A stretch of DNA of 23,497 nt from Actinomycetes bacterium (GTDB taxonomy: Bacteria > Actinomycetota > Actinomycetes > Mycobacteriales > Mycobacteriaceae): assembly GCA_022600695.1 (NCBI GenBank), contig JAHZJY010000252.1, forward strand, positions 1-23,497, read 5' to 3'. The notes beneath the pieces are model-generated. The model was not told where the DNA came from. It saw only the letters and a program-made list of their open reading frames with translations, and searched no databases. The translations under genes and the position numbers were made by a program. How positions within the stretch are numbered: position 1 is the first letter of the stretch; every line of letters starts with the position of its first letter. This document shows, one piece after another, positions 1 through 8,021 of the stretch.

Positions 1-813
1 CCGGTTGACGTGTTCGAGTTGAATGCGGGTCTCGCCGTTAAGGACGCCGTTGATGGTGAACCGCACAGCGGCCACCCGGCCGGGTTCGATCATCCCCTTG
101 GCGGTCTGCCGGGCGGTCGGCGTCACCCACTTTTCCCAGGTAGTGGTGATCTCGTCGAGTTCGATCCCGGCGGCGTGCGCGATCATCGGCACGGTCGCAC
201 CCCAGGCGAACACCAGGATGTCCGGGTTCTGCAGCAGCGGAACGAATTCCGGCTCCCGGCCGATCCCCATCTCGAACTCGTAGTCGCCCTCGTAGTTGGT
301 GTAGTCCAGCAGTTCCGAGGCCCGGACAATGCGCACCTGCGCGCACAGGCCCATCAGGGTCATCGGGAACAGGTCGTTGGCGAATCCCGGGTCGATGCCG
401 GTGGTGAAACACGACGCGCCGCCCTCAGCGCAGGCCTCGGTGATCGGCTCGATCCAGTTCGGCGGGTTCAGTTTCATCGCCGGCCATACCCACGGTGTCA
501 TCGCCGTGGAGCAGACGTCGATCCCGGCGCGCAGGAACCGGCCGATCAGGTCGATATTGGCCTCGGCGTGCGCGGCGGTGGGGCCGTAGTGCACCAGGGC
601 GTCGGGTGCCAGCGCGATCAGTGCGTCGATATCGTCGGTGGCCGTCACGCCGACCGGGCCGGGCAGTCCGCAGATATCGCCGACGTCCAGGCCCACCTTG
701 TCCGGGTTGCTGACCCCCACCCCGACCAACTCGAACTCGGGGTGTGCGAGCACCTCGGGGATGACCATCCTGCCGACGAATCCGGTGCCGAACACCACGA
801 TGCGTTTCGACAC
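1..813 (-). CDS. Dihydrodipicolinate-reductase-like NAD(P)-dependent dehydrogenase (partial, C-terminus off window)
   Basis: This is an open minus-strand frame of 271 codons that continues past the left edge. It begins MSKRIVVFGTGFVGRMV, a Rossmann start with a GxGxxG-type motif (residues 9-14). This resembles the DapB N-terminal / amine-dehydrogenase-like proteins common in mycobacteria; a substrate cannot be read from sequence. The GTG start is one base after the stop of the Rieske gene (TGA-G-GTG), so it is very likely the next gene of the carotenoid operon and translationally coupled to it. Later segments such as CFTTGIDPGFANDLFP fit this dehydrogenase family. It could act on a carotenoid-derived carbonyl or alcohol, or be an unrelated passenger. 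The family call is fairly sure; the role is inference. Confidence 0.75.
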   Translation of the reverse strand, partial: MSKRIVVFGTGFVGRMVIPEVLAHPEFELVGVGVSNPDKVGLDVGDICGLPGPVGVTATDDIDALIALAPDALVHYGPTAAHAEANIDLIGRFLRAGIDVCSTAMTPWVWPAMKLNPPNWIEPITEACAEGGASCFTTGIDPGFANDLFPMTLMGLCAQVRIVRASELLDYTNYEGDYEFEMGIGREPEFVPLLQNPDILVFAWGATVPMIAHAAGIELDEITTTWEKWVTPTARQTAKGMIEPGRVAAVRFTINGVLNGETRIQLEHVNR

Positions 814-814
814 C

Positions 815-1825
815 TCAGTGAATATCTCTGCTGCGCAGCGTATATCGACGTTCGGCGTAGGCGAGGTCGTCGCGCCACAGCCGGGTGGCCGCGATCCTCA
901 TCAGCGGCCTGAGCACCGGGGCGGCGCGCAGCGCGTACCGGAAGCCGCCCAGGTCGGAGGTGGCGATGACGGCCTCGATGACCGCCGTGCGGGGCCGGCC
1001 GTCCGGGGCGGGTCCGATCGGGGTGGCGTGGGTTTCCACGACACTTCCGGCGCCCTCGCCGTCGACGATGTGCATGATGACCGTGCGCGGGTCCGGGCAG
1101 CTGAACTCGGCGATCACCGGGGCGCCGAGCCGGCCCATCCGGAAGGTGACGGCGACCTGGAAGACGTCGTCGGCTTCGGTGGCGTCGACCGGCGGTGCGC
1201 TGAGCACCCCGAGCCGGGCGAACGAGTACGGATGAAACCAGGCACCGTGCCAGGGGTCGAGCCGGTTGGAGATCACATCCTGCGGTTCGCACACACCGTC
1301 CAGTCGGGTCACCGCGACCAGCCGGGGGCCGTCGGGCCGCACCGACAGCACCGGGGAGTCCAGCGGCTCCTCGCCGCCGACCTTGTCCAGACGCACCCAC
1401 ACCAGCACACCGTCATCGTGGGCCGGCAGCGGCTTCCAGCCGAACTCGCGGCCGCCGTCCAGTCGCAGGCCGTGCCACGGGCAGATCAGACCGCCGCAGT
1501 CGACCGTGCCGGTGGACAGGTCCGCCCCGAGATGCGGGCAGGACGCCGGACCGACGTGAAGTACGCCGTGCCGGCCACGCCAGGCCACAATCTCGGTGCC
1601 GCCAACCTCCACCCCGAACGGTCGGTCGGCGCGGATATCGGTACTGGCGGCGAAGACGAACCAGTTACCGCTGGGCCGGCGGTGGGCACGCTGCAGGGCG
1701 GCGTCGATGATGCCCGGCTGGGCATCCTGGAAAGTGGGTTTCTGGTGAGCCCAGTCGAGCTTCGGAAGCACCTCCAGCGGAATCTCTTTCGGCATCCGGT
1801 CCGCCAGCAGCGACCACATGTCCAT
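815..1825 (-). CDS. Rieske [2Fe-2S] non-heme iron oxygenase-like protein of the carotenoid operon
   Basis: The protein is 336 aa. Rieske cluster ligands are visible as CPH (C96, H98) and CPWH (C115, H118), separated by 16 residues. Downstream, residues 190-198 read DPWHGAWFH. This D-x2-H-x4-H pattern matches the mononuclear iron site of Rieske oxygenases and suggests a catalytic oxygenase rather than only an electron carrier. The C-terminal half (WRDDLAYAERRY near the end) also resembles the oxygenase domain; from memory, actinobacterial proteins of this build carry a DUF5914-type domain. The start ATG shares one base with the crtU stop (TGATG), with a purine-rich GAGAGGGGG just upstream inside crtU, so the two are coupled. 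Position after crtU suggests oxidation of a carotenoid end group or another isoprenoid; this is inference. No reductase partner is seen nearby. Confidence 0.82.
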   Translation of the reverse strand: MDMWSLLADRMPKEIPLEVLPKLDWAHQKPTFQDAQPGIIDAALQRAHRRPSGNWFVFAASTDIRADRPFGVEVGGTEIVAWRGRHGVLHVGPASCPHLGADLSTGTVDCGGLICPWHGLRLDGGREFGWKPLPAHDDGVLVWVRLDKVGGEEPLDSPVLSVRPDGPRLVAVTRLDGVCEPQDVISNRLDPWHGAWFHPYSFARLGVLSAPPVDATEADDVFQVAVTFRMGRLGAPVIAEFSCPDPRTVIMHIVDGEGAGSVVETHATPIGPAPDGRPRTAVIEAVIATSDLGGFRYALRAAPVLRPLMRIAATRLWRDDLAYAERRYTLRSRDIH

Positions 1826-3366
1826 CAGCCCATCCCCCTCTCGGCGAGCCGCCGCAGCCAGGGTGAGCGGCCGGCGACCGGCACCGTGTGCAGGGTGTGC
1901 CCGCTGACCCCCCAGTCCGCCAGCAGCCGGTTGGCCGCCGTCCAGCCGGTGGTGGCGGCCCGTTCCATCAGTGCCACCGGCAGGTCGATCCGGATTCCGT
2001 CGCCGGCCAGCATCAACCCGGCAACCGGGGTCTCGACCGTCGGGCGGCGGGTGAAAGAACCCGGCGAGAACAGCGGGCAGTCCTGTTTGAACAGGATGCG
2101 CTCGGCGACGATGCCGGCCTGCGCGGTCTCTGGGTACAGCTGGTGCAGGCGGGCCAGCATGGTCTCCCGCAGCCCCTCGAACGGCGGCGGGTCGATGACG
2201 GAGTAAGAGTGCACCTCCACCACCGAGCCGCCGTGCGCCCGCGCCCAATCGGCGGCCTGGCGCTCGTAGTTGCTCACCACACTGATGTTGTCGATCGGTT
2301 CCAGACCGCCGGTGCCCAGGAAATCGGGCCGGTCGGTGTTCACCGGCCGGTCCAGCCACAGCCGCTGCACCACGAACGGCGGAGCGACCTGCATTCCCGC
2401 CACCCGTTCGCGCCAGGACGCGTCGCCGAGTTCCGGTGAGGCCGAGATGATCTGCTGCAGACCGCCGGTATCGACGGCCAGCACCACGGCGTCGGCGTCG
2501 ATAACCCGCCCGTCGCCGGTTCGCACGGTGAACCTTTTTGCGCCGCCCAGCGAAACCGAGTCCACCGGAACCGCGGTGTGCAACCGCACGCCCAGCCCGG
2601 TCAGATACTCCCCCAGCGGATTCCACAGCGCGGTGTCGAAATTCGAGTCCGCCACATCGAAGACCAGACCTTCGCTGGAACCAAGGAAGTACATGTGGAA
2701 CATCGCCGCCAGTTCGGCCGCCGACAGCCGCTCGGGCCGGGCAAAGAAACTGCGGGCGAAAACCTCGAACGCCAGATGCCGGGCGGCCTTGGGGAAGTTG
2801 ATCTGGTCCAGGAAGGTGCCGGCGTCGCGGTCGTCGAGGCGCTCGTAGATATCGGGGACCGACACCGCGGCCAGCGGCGCGGCGGCTTTGGCGTCGATGC
2901 GCACCAGATCCCGGAACCGGAACGTCGGGCTGCGCAGGGCGAAAACCAGCGCATTCCACGGCGGGCTCTGCGGAAGCCCGCGGAAGGTGTCGCGGCGACC
3001 CTCGCCGTCGACGAGGGGATAGTCCTCGACCGCGCGCAGCCGGTCCAGTCCCGGATCGCTGCGCCGCAGCAGCGCCCGCAGGTTGTAGTACTGCCGGAAG
3101 AAGGCGTGGAAGCCGCGGTTGTTGGCCACCTCGGTTCCGGCCAGCGGGCCGTCGTCGAGGTGTTCGGTCCAGCCTGCCACCCGGCCGCCCAGGTTCGGCT
3201 CGCGTTCCACCACCTCCACCGTGACCCCGCGTTCGGCCAGGCCGGCGGCGGCGGCCAGTCCGGCTATCCCGGCGCCGACGACCACGACGTGCGGAACATC
3301 GGTCAGCGCGGCGGCGCTCGGCAGCCCGGGGGTGGCCGGGTGGGCTATCGCGCGTGGATCCTTCAC
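1825..3366 (-). CDS. crtU: Isorenieratene synthase-type carotene desaturase/methyltransferase (CrtU)
   Basis: The protein is 513 aa. An FAD-binding VVVVGAGIAGLAAAAGL motif lies at residues 27-43, followed by GGRVAGW. The segment NRGFHAFFRQYYNLR is characteristic of CrtU proteins of Streptomyces and Brevibacterium, and the C-terminal FAD motif reads GDGIRIDLPVALMERA. CrtU converts the beta-ring of beta- or gamma-carotene into an aromatic phi-ring by desaturation and a methyl shift, giving isorenieratene or chlorobactene. The GTG start is preceded by GAGG at 6-nt spacing. It lies 38 bp after the methyltransferase stop, within an array of 14-bp repeats, and overlaps the Rieske gene by one codon edge. 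The length is normal for the family and no defects are seen. Confidence 0.88.
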   Translation of the reverse strand: MKDPRAIAHPATPGLPSAAALTDVPHVVVVGAGIAGLAAAAGLAERGVTVEVVEREPNLGGRVAGWTEHLDDGPLAGTEVANNRGFHAFFRQYYNLRALLRRSDPGLDRLRAVEDYPLVDGEGRRDTFRGLPQSPPWNALVFALRSPTFRFRDLVRIDAKAAAPLAAVSVPDIYERLDDRDAGTFLDQINFPKAARHLAFEVFARSFFARPERLSAAELAAMFHMYFLGSSEGLVFDVADSNFDTALWNPLGEYLTGLGVRLHTAVPVDSVSLGGAKRFTVRTGDGRVIDADAVVLAVDTGGLQQIISASPELGDASWRERVAGMQVAPPFVVQRLWLDRPVNTDRPDFLGTGGLEPIDNISVVSNYERQAADWARAHGGSVVEVHSYSVIDPPPFEGLRETMLARLHQLYPETAQAGIVAERILFKQDCPLFSPGSFTRRPTVETPVAGLMLAGDGIRIDLPVALMERAATTGWTAANRLLADWGVSGHTLHTVPVAGRSPWLRRLAERGMG

Positions 3367-3377
3367 TGCTGTCCTCT

Positions 3378-3419
3378 CACTGGTGCCCTGTCACTGGGGC
3401 CCTGTCACTGGGGCCCTGT
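3378..3419. repeat. Three tandem 14-bp repeats at the crtT-crtU junction
   Basis: On the plus strand the unit is CACTGGGGCCCTGT, present twice perfectly (3392-3405, 3406-3419) and once with one mismatch (3378-3391). The array covers the stop codon of the methyltransferase gene and most of the gap before crtU. Each junction recreates a TGA on the minus strand, so unit gain or loss would change spacing but not the methyltransferase end. Confidence 0.9.
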
Positions 3420-4148
3420 CCCGGCCGGCGCGTCACCGAGGAAGGTGTGCACGATATCGCGCTGCCAGCCGGGCATGGTCTCGCTGTGTACCCCGGCGAA
3501 ACCCGCCGCGGTCAGCCGGCGCTGGAAGTCCGTCGCGCCGTCGAAGCTGTTCACACTGCGCCACAGGTGCCGGTAGAGGGTGCTGTCACCGGTCCTGAGC
3601 CGGCCCGCCGGAATGATGACGCCCCAGCAGACCGCGGTCCAGATAGCCCGGGCCGCGGTGGAATCGCGCACCGAGTACTCGTGGACGGCCAAGGCCGCTC
3701 CCGGTCGCAGCAGATCCCGGAACCGGCGCAGCTGGGCGTCCGGGTCGGCCAGGTTGCGCAGCAGGTAGGCGGCCAGGATGCCGTCGAACGGTCCGCTGAC
3801 GCCTGCCTGCTCCAATGCCTCGATGGGGGTGTGCACGAAACGGACCGTCTCCGGCCAGGACTTGGCGGCGGCCTGATCGAGCATGCCGGCCGAGGCGTCG
3901 ACGGCCACGATCTGCGCGTGCGGGGCGGCCTCCAGCAGGGCCGCGGTCGAGGCGCCCGTTCCGCAGCCCGCGTCGAGCAGGCGCAGGCCCCGGCCACCGT
4001 CCGGAAGCCGCATCCGCCGCGCCGAGATTCGCAGATGATCGTGGTACCCCGGGTTTGCCCCGACCAGCCGGTCGTAGGCGGCCGCACCGACATCGAAGGC
4101 TCCCGGCACCTCGGCTCGGCGCAGACCGGACCGCGACAGCCCGGTCAT
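3405..4148 (-). CDS. crtT: CrtT-like class I SAM-dependent methyltransferase
   Basis: From the chosen start the protein is 247 aa. SAM motif I reads LLDAGCGTGAST (residues 58-69). The preceding GAFDVGAAAYDRLVGANPGY matches the N-terminus typical of CrtT proteins next to crtU and crtY in Streptomyces carotenoid clusters. The ATG at 4148 overlaps the stop of a small upstream frame (ATGA). An in-frame extension to a GTG at 4334 is possible, but it adds 62 residues with no family-like sequence. CrtT function is not firmly established; an O- or C-methylation of the pigment is an inference from context. The gene ends inside a 14-bp tandem repeat. Confidence 0.78.
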   Translation of the reverse strand: MTGLSRSGLRRAEVPGAFDVGAAAYDRLVGANPGYHDHLRISARRMRLPDGGRGLRLLDAGCGTGASTAALLEAAPHAQIVAVDASAGMLDQAAAKSWPETVRFVHTPIEALEQAGVSGPFDGILAAYLLRNLADPDAQLRRFRDLLRPGAALAVHEYSVRDSTAARAIWTAVCWGVIIPAGRLRTGDSTLYRHLWRSVNSFDGATDFQRRLTAAGFAGVHSETMPGWQRDIVHTFLGDAPAGTGPQ

Positions 4149-4327
4149 CGCCGGCCGGTCGGGTCGGCGGGACAACGGGTCTGCCCCGGTGTGTGAAAAC
4201 CCAGCATGATCACCATCGATATCCAGTAGGCGGGCCACCGGAGCAGCCCGTTGTGTAGTACCGCCAATTCCAGCACACGCACTGCGACCACCGAAACGAC
4301 GGCGGACCAGGCACGGCCCCTCTTCGC
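4145..4327 (-). pseudogene. Short membrane reading frame, possibly a truncated lycopene cyclase subunit (CrtYd-like)
   Basis: The 205 bp between crtB and the methyltransferase start hold an open frame ending in the ATGA that starts the methyltransferase. It reads VVAVRVLELAVLHNGLL, then RWPAYWISMVIMLGFHT, then a short polar tail to the stop. The hydrophobic run is membrane-like, and YWISMVIMLGF resembles, from memory, a segment of CrtYd/CrtYf-type heterodimeric lycopene cyclase subunits that would normally continue for tens of residues. The only in-frame start is a GTG at 4291 (48 aa) with no clear ribosome site. It is either a decayed cyclase gene or a small membrane protein. The cyclase idea is weak; the frame and the coupling are seen directly. 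Confidence 0.4.
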
Positions 4328-4353
4328 CCATCACCGCGCCATGACTGCATGGC

Positions 4354-5280
4354 TCAGGCGGCGGTGCGGCGGGCCCGCCGGGCGCGCACCAAACCGCCGG
4401 TGAACACCTGCAGCCGCCGGCCCATCCCCACCGAGGCCCGCTCGCTGAACACCCCGAAGTCGATGTCCTCGATCCGGTCGAGGATCTCGGCGTAGAGGGT
4501 GAAGGCGGTGGCCACGCAGGGCCTCGACTGCGGGGCCAGAAGCGCTATGCCCTTATGCGCCTCGCGGTAGATGGCCCGGGTGATCGCGTGCTGGGCGGCC
4601 AGCGCCTGCCGCACCCTCGGATCGGTGCGGGCGTTGCGCTGGCACCAGGTCAGCAATTCGCGGTCCACGCCGAAGGCGGCCAACTCGTCGGCGGGCAGAT
4701 ACACGCGGTTACGTTGCAGGTCCTCGTCGATATCGCGGAGGAAATTGGTCAGCTGGAAGGCCCGGCCGAGCGCCTCGGCGGTGGGCTTGGCGTCATCGAG
4801 CGGTCCGACGGTTCCCAGGATCGGCAGCATCTGCAGGCCGATCACCTCCGCGGAGCCACGCATGTACCCGTTGAGCGCAGCCCGGTCCGGGTAGTCGGTG
4901 ACGGTGAGATCCATCCGCATGGCGGCCAGGAACTCCTCGAACAGGGTCAGCGGGATGCGGTAGGTGCGCGCGGTGTGCAGCACGGCGGGCAGCACCGGTT
5001 CGCTGGCCTCGTCACCGTCGAAGAACTTCGAGGCCAGCCGCTCGAGCCGGGCCTCCCGGTCGGCGACACCGGCATCGGACTGCAGGTCGTCGAGGATGTC
5101 GTCGGCGTAGCGGGCGAAACCGTAGAGGGCGTGCACGGCCGGCCGCTGGGACGGGGCCAGCAGCCTGGTCGCCAGGAAGTAGGTGCGGCCGTGTTCGGCG
5201 TTGAGCCGCCGGCAGTAGCGGTAGGACTCCCGCAGCCGGTCCCCGGTGATCCCGGCGGCCTGGAGTTCGGTGTGGATCAT
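4354..5280 (-). CDS. crtB: Phytoene synthase
   Basis: The protein is 308 aa, normal for the family. It condenses two GGPP molecules to phytoene. Both aspartate-rich motifs are present: YADDILDDL at residues 58-66 and FLRDIDEDL at 181-189, followed by the typical NRVYLPADE. YFLATRLLA near residue 34 is also characteristic. The ATG overlaps the crtI stop by 4 bp (ATGA), so the two are translationally coupled. A 205-bp gap, unusually large for this operon, separates it from the next gene. Confidence 0.96.
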   Translation of the reverse strand: MIHTELQAAGITGDRLRESYRYCRRLNAEHGRTYFLATRLLAPSQRPAVHALYGFARYADDILDDLQSDAGVADREARLERLASKFFDGDEASEPVLPAVLHTARTYRIPLTLFEEFLAAMRMDLTVTDYPDRAALNGYMRGSAEVIGLQMLPILGTVGPLDDAKPTAEALGRAFQLTNFLRDIDEDLQRNRVYLPADELAAFGVDRELLTWCQRNARTDPRVRQALAAQHAITRAIYREAHKGIALLAPQSRPCVATAFTLYAEILDRIEDIDFGVFSERASVGMGRRLQVFTGGLVRARRARRTAA

Positions 5281-6806
5281 GCCCGTACCCGGGTGGCCGA
5301 ACCGGTGATCGTGCGGGTCTCGGGCCCACCCGCCGGCCCGGTGACGCGCTCAGCGGCCAGCCGCCCCGACAAAAGCGCGGTCGGAACGCCCACACCGGGC
5401 ACCGTCGACCCACCGGCCAGCACCGCATTGTCGATACCGCGCACGAGGTTGGCCGGGCGGAACGGTCCGGTCTGGGAGAAGGTGTGCGCCAGCGCGAACG
5501 GGGTGCCGGCGTACATTCCCTGCCGGGCCCAGTCGACCGGTGTCACGACGTCGAGGATGTCGACGTCCTCATCCATCCCGGGCAGCAACCGTTCGGCCGC
5601 CGTCGCCAGCACCTGGCGGGCGTAGGCGTCGCCTTCGGCGGCCCAGTTGACTTTGCCGACTTCGAGATTCGGGCACGGCGCCAAGACGAACAGCAGGTCG
5701 CGTCCCGGCGGCGCGAGCGTCGGGTCCCCCGCAGTGGGCATGGTGACCAGCAACGACGGGTCGCTCATCAGCACACCGTCATCGATGATCTCGTCGAAGG
5801 TCTTCGACCAGTTCTTCCCGAAGCTGATGTTGTGGTGCGCCAGCGCATTCCCGACCGCGGGTACCCCGGCGTGGATGACCACCGCCGACGGGGAGGGCCG
5901 GAAGGTGATGGAGCGACGCGGGGTCTTACCGAGCAGCTGGTAGGTCAGCGGCAATTCGGTGGTGAGTACCACCGCGTCACAGGCGATCCGGTCACCGGAG
6001 TCGGTGCATACCGCCGTCACCCGCGAGCCGGATCGCTCCAGGGCCGTGACGGTGGTCCCGTAGCGGAAGGTGACGCCGGCGTCGGACGCGGCGGCGGCCA
6101 GCGACTCGGGAACCGCCCGCATGCCGCCGCGCGGGAAGTACACCCCGGCGATGGTGTCCATGTAGGCGATCACCGCGTAGGCGGCCAGCGCCTTCTGTGG
6201 CGGTACCCCGGCGTAGAGCGCCTGGAAGGTGAAGATCCGCTGCAGGCGTTCGTCGGTGATGAATCTGCCCACCATCTTCTCCCAGCCGCGGAAGCCGCCG
6301 ATGGCGGCCAGCCGGGCCAGCTTCGGAGTCAGCAGCGACAGCGGGGAGGAGAAATTGGATCCGATGAACCCGTCGATCTCCAGGGTGTAGAGCTCGGTCA
6401 GCCAGTCCCGCAGCCGCAGGTAGCCGGCGGCCTGTTCGGGTCCGGCGAACTCTTCGATGGCGGCCGTCATCGCCGCGAGATCGGAATGCACGTCGAGCAC
6501 GCTGCCGTCGGCGAACGAGGCCCGGTAGGCCGGGTCGGACGGCATCAGCTCCAGGTAGTCCTTCATCGACTTTCCGACGGCGTCGAACGCCTCCTCGATG
6601 ATGTCGGGCATGGTGAGAACGGTGGCGCCGGTGTCGATGCGGTAGCCGCGGATATCGGCCTGGCCCACCCGGCCGCCGGGGAAGTCGTAGCGTTCGACGA
6701 CGGTGACCGACCGGCCCTGCCCGGCCAGGTGCATGGCGGCCGACAGTCCGGACAGTCCGGCGCCCACCACGACGACGTGGTCGGTGCTCCCTGGAACGGT
6801 TCGCAT
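5277..6806 (-). CDS. crtI: Phytoene desaturase (lycopene-forming)
   Basis: The protein is 509 aa and FAD-dependent. It has VVVVGAGLSGLSAAMHLAG at residues 11-29, FPGGRVGQ after it, and the C-terminal CrtI signature GGSTVPGVGVPTALLSGR. It introduces double bonds into phytoene to give lycopene. The ATG has a good ribosome site (AAGGGA, 6-nt spacing). It follows crtE after 39 bp and overlaps crtB by 4 bp. No irregularity is seen. Confidence 0.96.
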   Translation of the reverse strand: MRTVPGSTDHVVVVGAGLSGLSAAMHLAGQGRSVTVVERYDFPGGRVGQADIRGYRIDTGATVLTMPDIIEEAFDAVGKSMKDYLELMPSDPAYRASFADGSVLDVHSDLAAMTAAIEEFAGPEQAAGYLRLRDWLTELYTLEIDGFIGSNFSSPLSLLTPKLARLAAIGGFRGWEKMVGRFITDERLQRIFTFQALYAGVPPQKALAAYAVIAYMDTIAGVYFPRGGMRAVPESLAAAASDAGVTFRYGTTVTALERSGSRVTAVCTDSGDRIACDAVVLTTELPLTYQLLGKTPRRSITFRPSPSAVVIHAGVPAVGNALAHHNISFGKNWSKTFDEIIDDGVLMSDPSLLVTMPTAGDPTLAPPGRDLLFVLAPCPNLEVGKVNWAAEGDAYARQVLATAAERLLPGMDEDVDILDVVTPVDWARQGMYAGTPFALAHTFSQTGPFRPANLVRGIDNAVLAGGSTVPGVGVPTALLSGRLAAERVTGPAGGPETRTITGSATRVRA

Positions 6807-6812
6807 CAGGTA

Positions 6813-6818
6813 TCCCTT
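6813..6818 (-). promoter_or_regulatory. Ribosome binding site of crtI
   Basis: On the minus strand AAGGGA lies 6 nt before the ATG at 6806. This supports that start, and independent translation initiation in the middle of the operon. Confidence 0.6.
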
Positions 6819-6845
6819 TTCTGTCTTGCTGTCAGGACGGTTCGC

Positions 6846-8021
6846 TCAGGTCAGCCGCTGGGTGCACGCGGCGGCCATATCGGCCAGTGCGGACTGCGCC
6901 CACTCGTCGATCCGGTTGTCGTGAACGAGTTCGGTGGCGGCCGCCACCCGCTCGGCGATGAGTTCCTCGATCCAGGCCGGCGCTCCGGTGGCCACGATCA
7001 GGTTGCGCCAGTGCACGATATCCGCCTCGCCGAGTTCCTCGGCGGTCATCAGCGCGGTGAACTGCCGACGGACCGCCGCATCGCCCATCCGCTGGGCGGC
7101 CACCACCACGCTGGTGGCCTTACGTTCGGCGAGGTCACCACCGGCCGGTTTACCGGTCACCGAGGGCGCCCCGAACACCCCGAGGATGTCGTCGCGCATC
7201 TGGAAGGCCTCGCCGACCGCGCTGCCATAGGCGCCGAGGACCTCGATCAGGTCCTCGCGGCCGGCCATCGCCGCGCCGATCTCCAGCGGCCGCCGCACGG
7301 TGTAGTTGCCGGACTTGCGCCGCGCCACGTCCAGGACGGCTTCCAGGGTGGGAAGGGCCCCGGCGTCGTTGGCGATATCGGCGATCTGACCGACGGCCAG
7401 TTCGATCCGCATGGCGTCGTAGTGCGGCCAGGCCCGGCTCAGCGCGTCCGCGGTCACCCCGCTCTCCCGCATCATCTGCTCGGCCCACACCAGGCACAGA
7501 TCGGAGAGCAGGACGGCCAGCGCTGCCCCGAACCGGTCCGACGATCCGGACAGTCCGTGGTCGCGATGCCAGCCGCCGAACCGCACGTGGGCCGCCGGCC
7601 GGCCCCGGCGCAGCGCCGAGTCGTCCATGACGTCGTCCTGCAGCAGCGCGAAAGCGTGCAGCATCTCCAAGCCGGCCGAGGCCCGCAGGGCGGCGGCATC
7701 GGCGACGGGGTCGCCGTCGGCCCCGCACAGCCAGCCCAGATACATGAAGGTCGAGCGCAGACATTTGCCGCCGTCGAGGAACTCACCGAGTACGTCGGGG
7801 GCGATGTCCACACCGGCCCGCTGCAGGTGGGGTGCGCACCGGGTTCGGACGAAATCAGCCACCTCGTCCAGCGCCCTGGTCCGCACACCGTTTCGCCAGA
7901 GCCCGAAGCCGGCCCCCGGCGATTCGATCGCCATACCGGTAGCGGTGCTGTGACCGCCGCCGGTCGACGTGGCGTCAGTCGCGCGCACAATTCTCCTGTT
8001 CTGCCCGGGCTCAGACTCCAC
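6846..8021 (-). CDS. crtE: Geranylgeranyl diphosphate synthase (polyprenyl synthetase)
   Basis: The protein is up to 391 aa. The first aspartate-rich motif is LLQDDVMDDS (DDVMD at 129-133), followed by RRGRPAAH; the second is RDDILGVFG (DDILG at 277-281), then TGKPAGGDLAERKAT. These are typical of actinobacterial GGPP synthases feeding carotenoid synthesis. The start is uncertain. GTG at 8021 has GAGGGG a few bases upstream. GTG at 7988 has AGGAG at 4-nt spacing and would remove 11 residues of low-complexity N-terminus; the conserved domain starts later in either case. It is the first gene of the crt operon and divergent from an SDR gene. Confidence 0.93.
   Translation of the reverse strand: MESEPGQNRRIVRATDATSTGGGHSTATGMAIESPGAGFGLWRNGVRTRALDEVADFVRTRCAPHLQRAGVDIAPDVLGEFLDGGKCLRSTFMYLGWLCGADGDPVADAAALRASAGLEMLHAFALLQDDVMDDSALRRGRPAAHVRFGGWHRDHGLSGSSDRFGAALAVLLSDLCLVWAEQMMRESGVTADALSRAWPHYDAMRIELAVGQIADIANDAGALPTLEAVLDVARRKSGNYTVRRPLEIGAAMAGREDLIEVLGAYGSAVGEAFQMRDDILGVFGAPSVTGKPAGGDLAERKATSVVVAAQRMGDAAVRRQFTALMTAEELGEADIVHWRNLIVATGAPAWIEELIAERVAAATELVHDNRIDEWAQSALADMAAACTQRLT

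Noticed and set aside
638..2206. Plus-strand frame of 522 codons opposite the Rieske gene and crtU
   Set aside because: The opposite strand encodes proteins with clear catalytic motifs; the plus frame has no recognisable domain.
1826..2959. N-terminal extension of the Rieske frame through the crtU region
   Set aside because: The upstream part is out of frame with crtU and has no family sequence; the TGATG overlap defines the real start at 1825.
4149..4334. 62-residue N-terminal extension of the methyltransferase from a GTG at 4334
   Set aside because: It lacks methyltransferase-like sequence, and the ATGA overlap at 4148 with conserved sequence right after it fits better.
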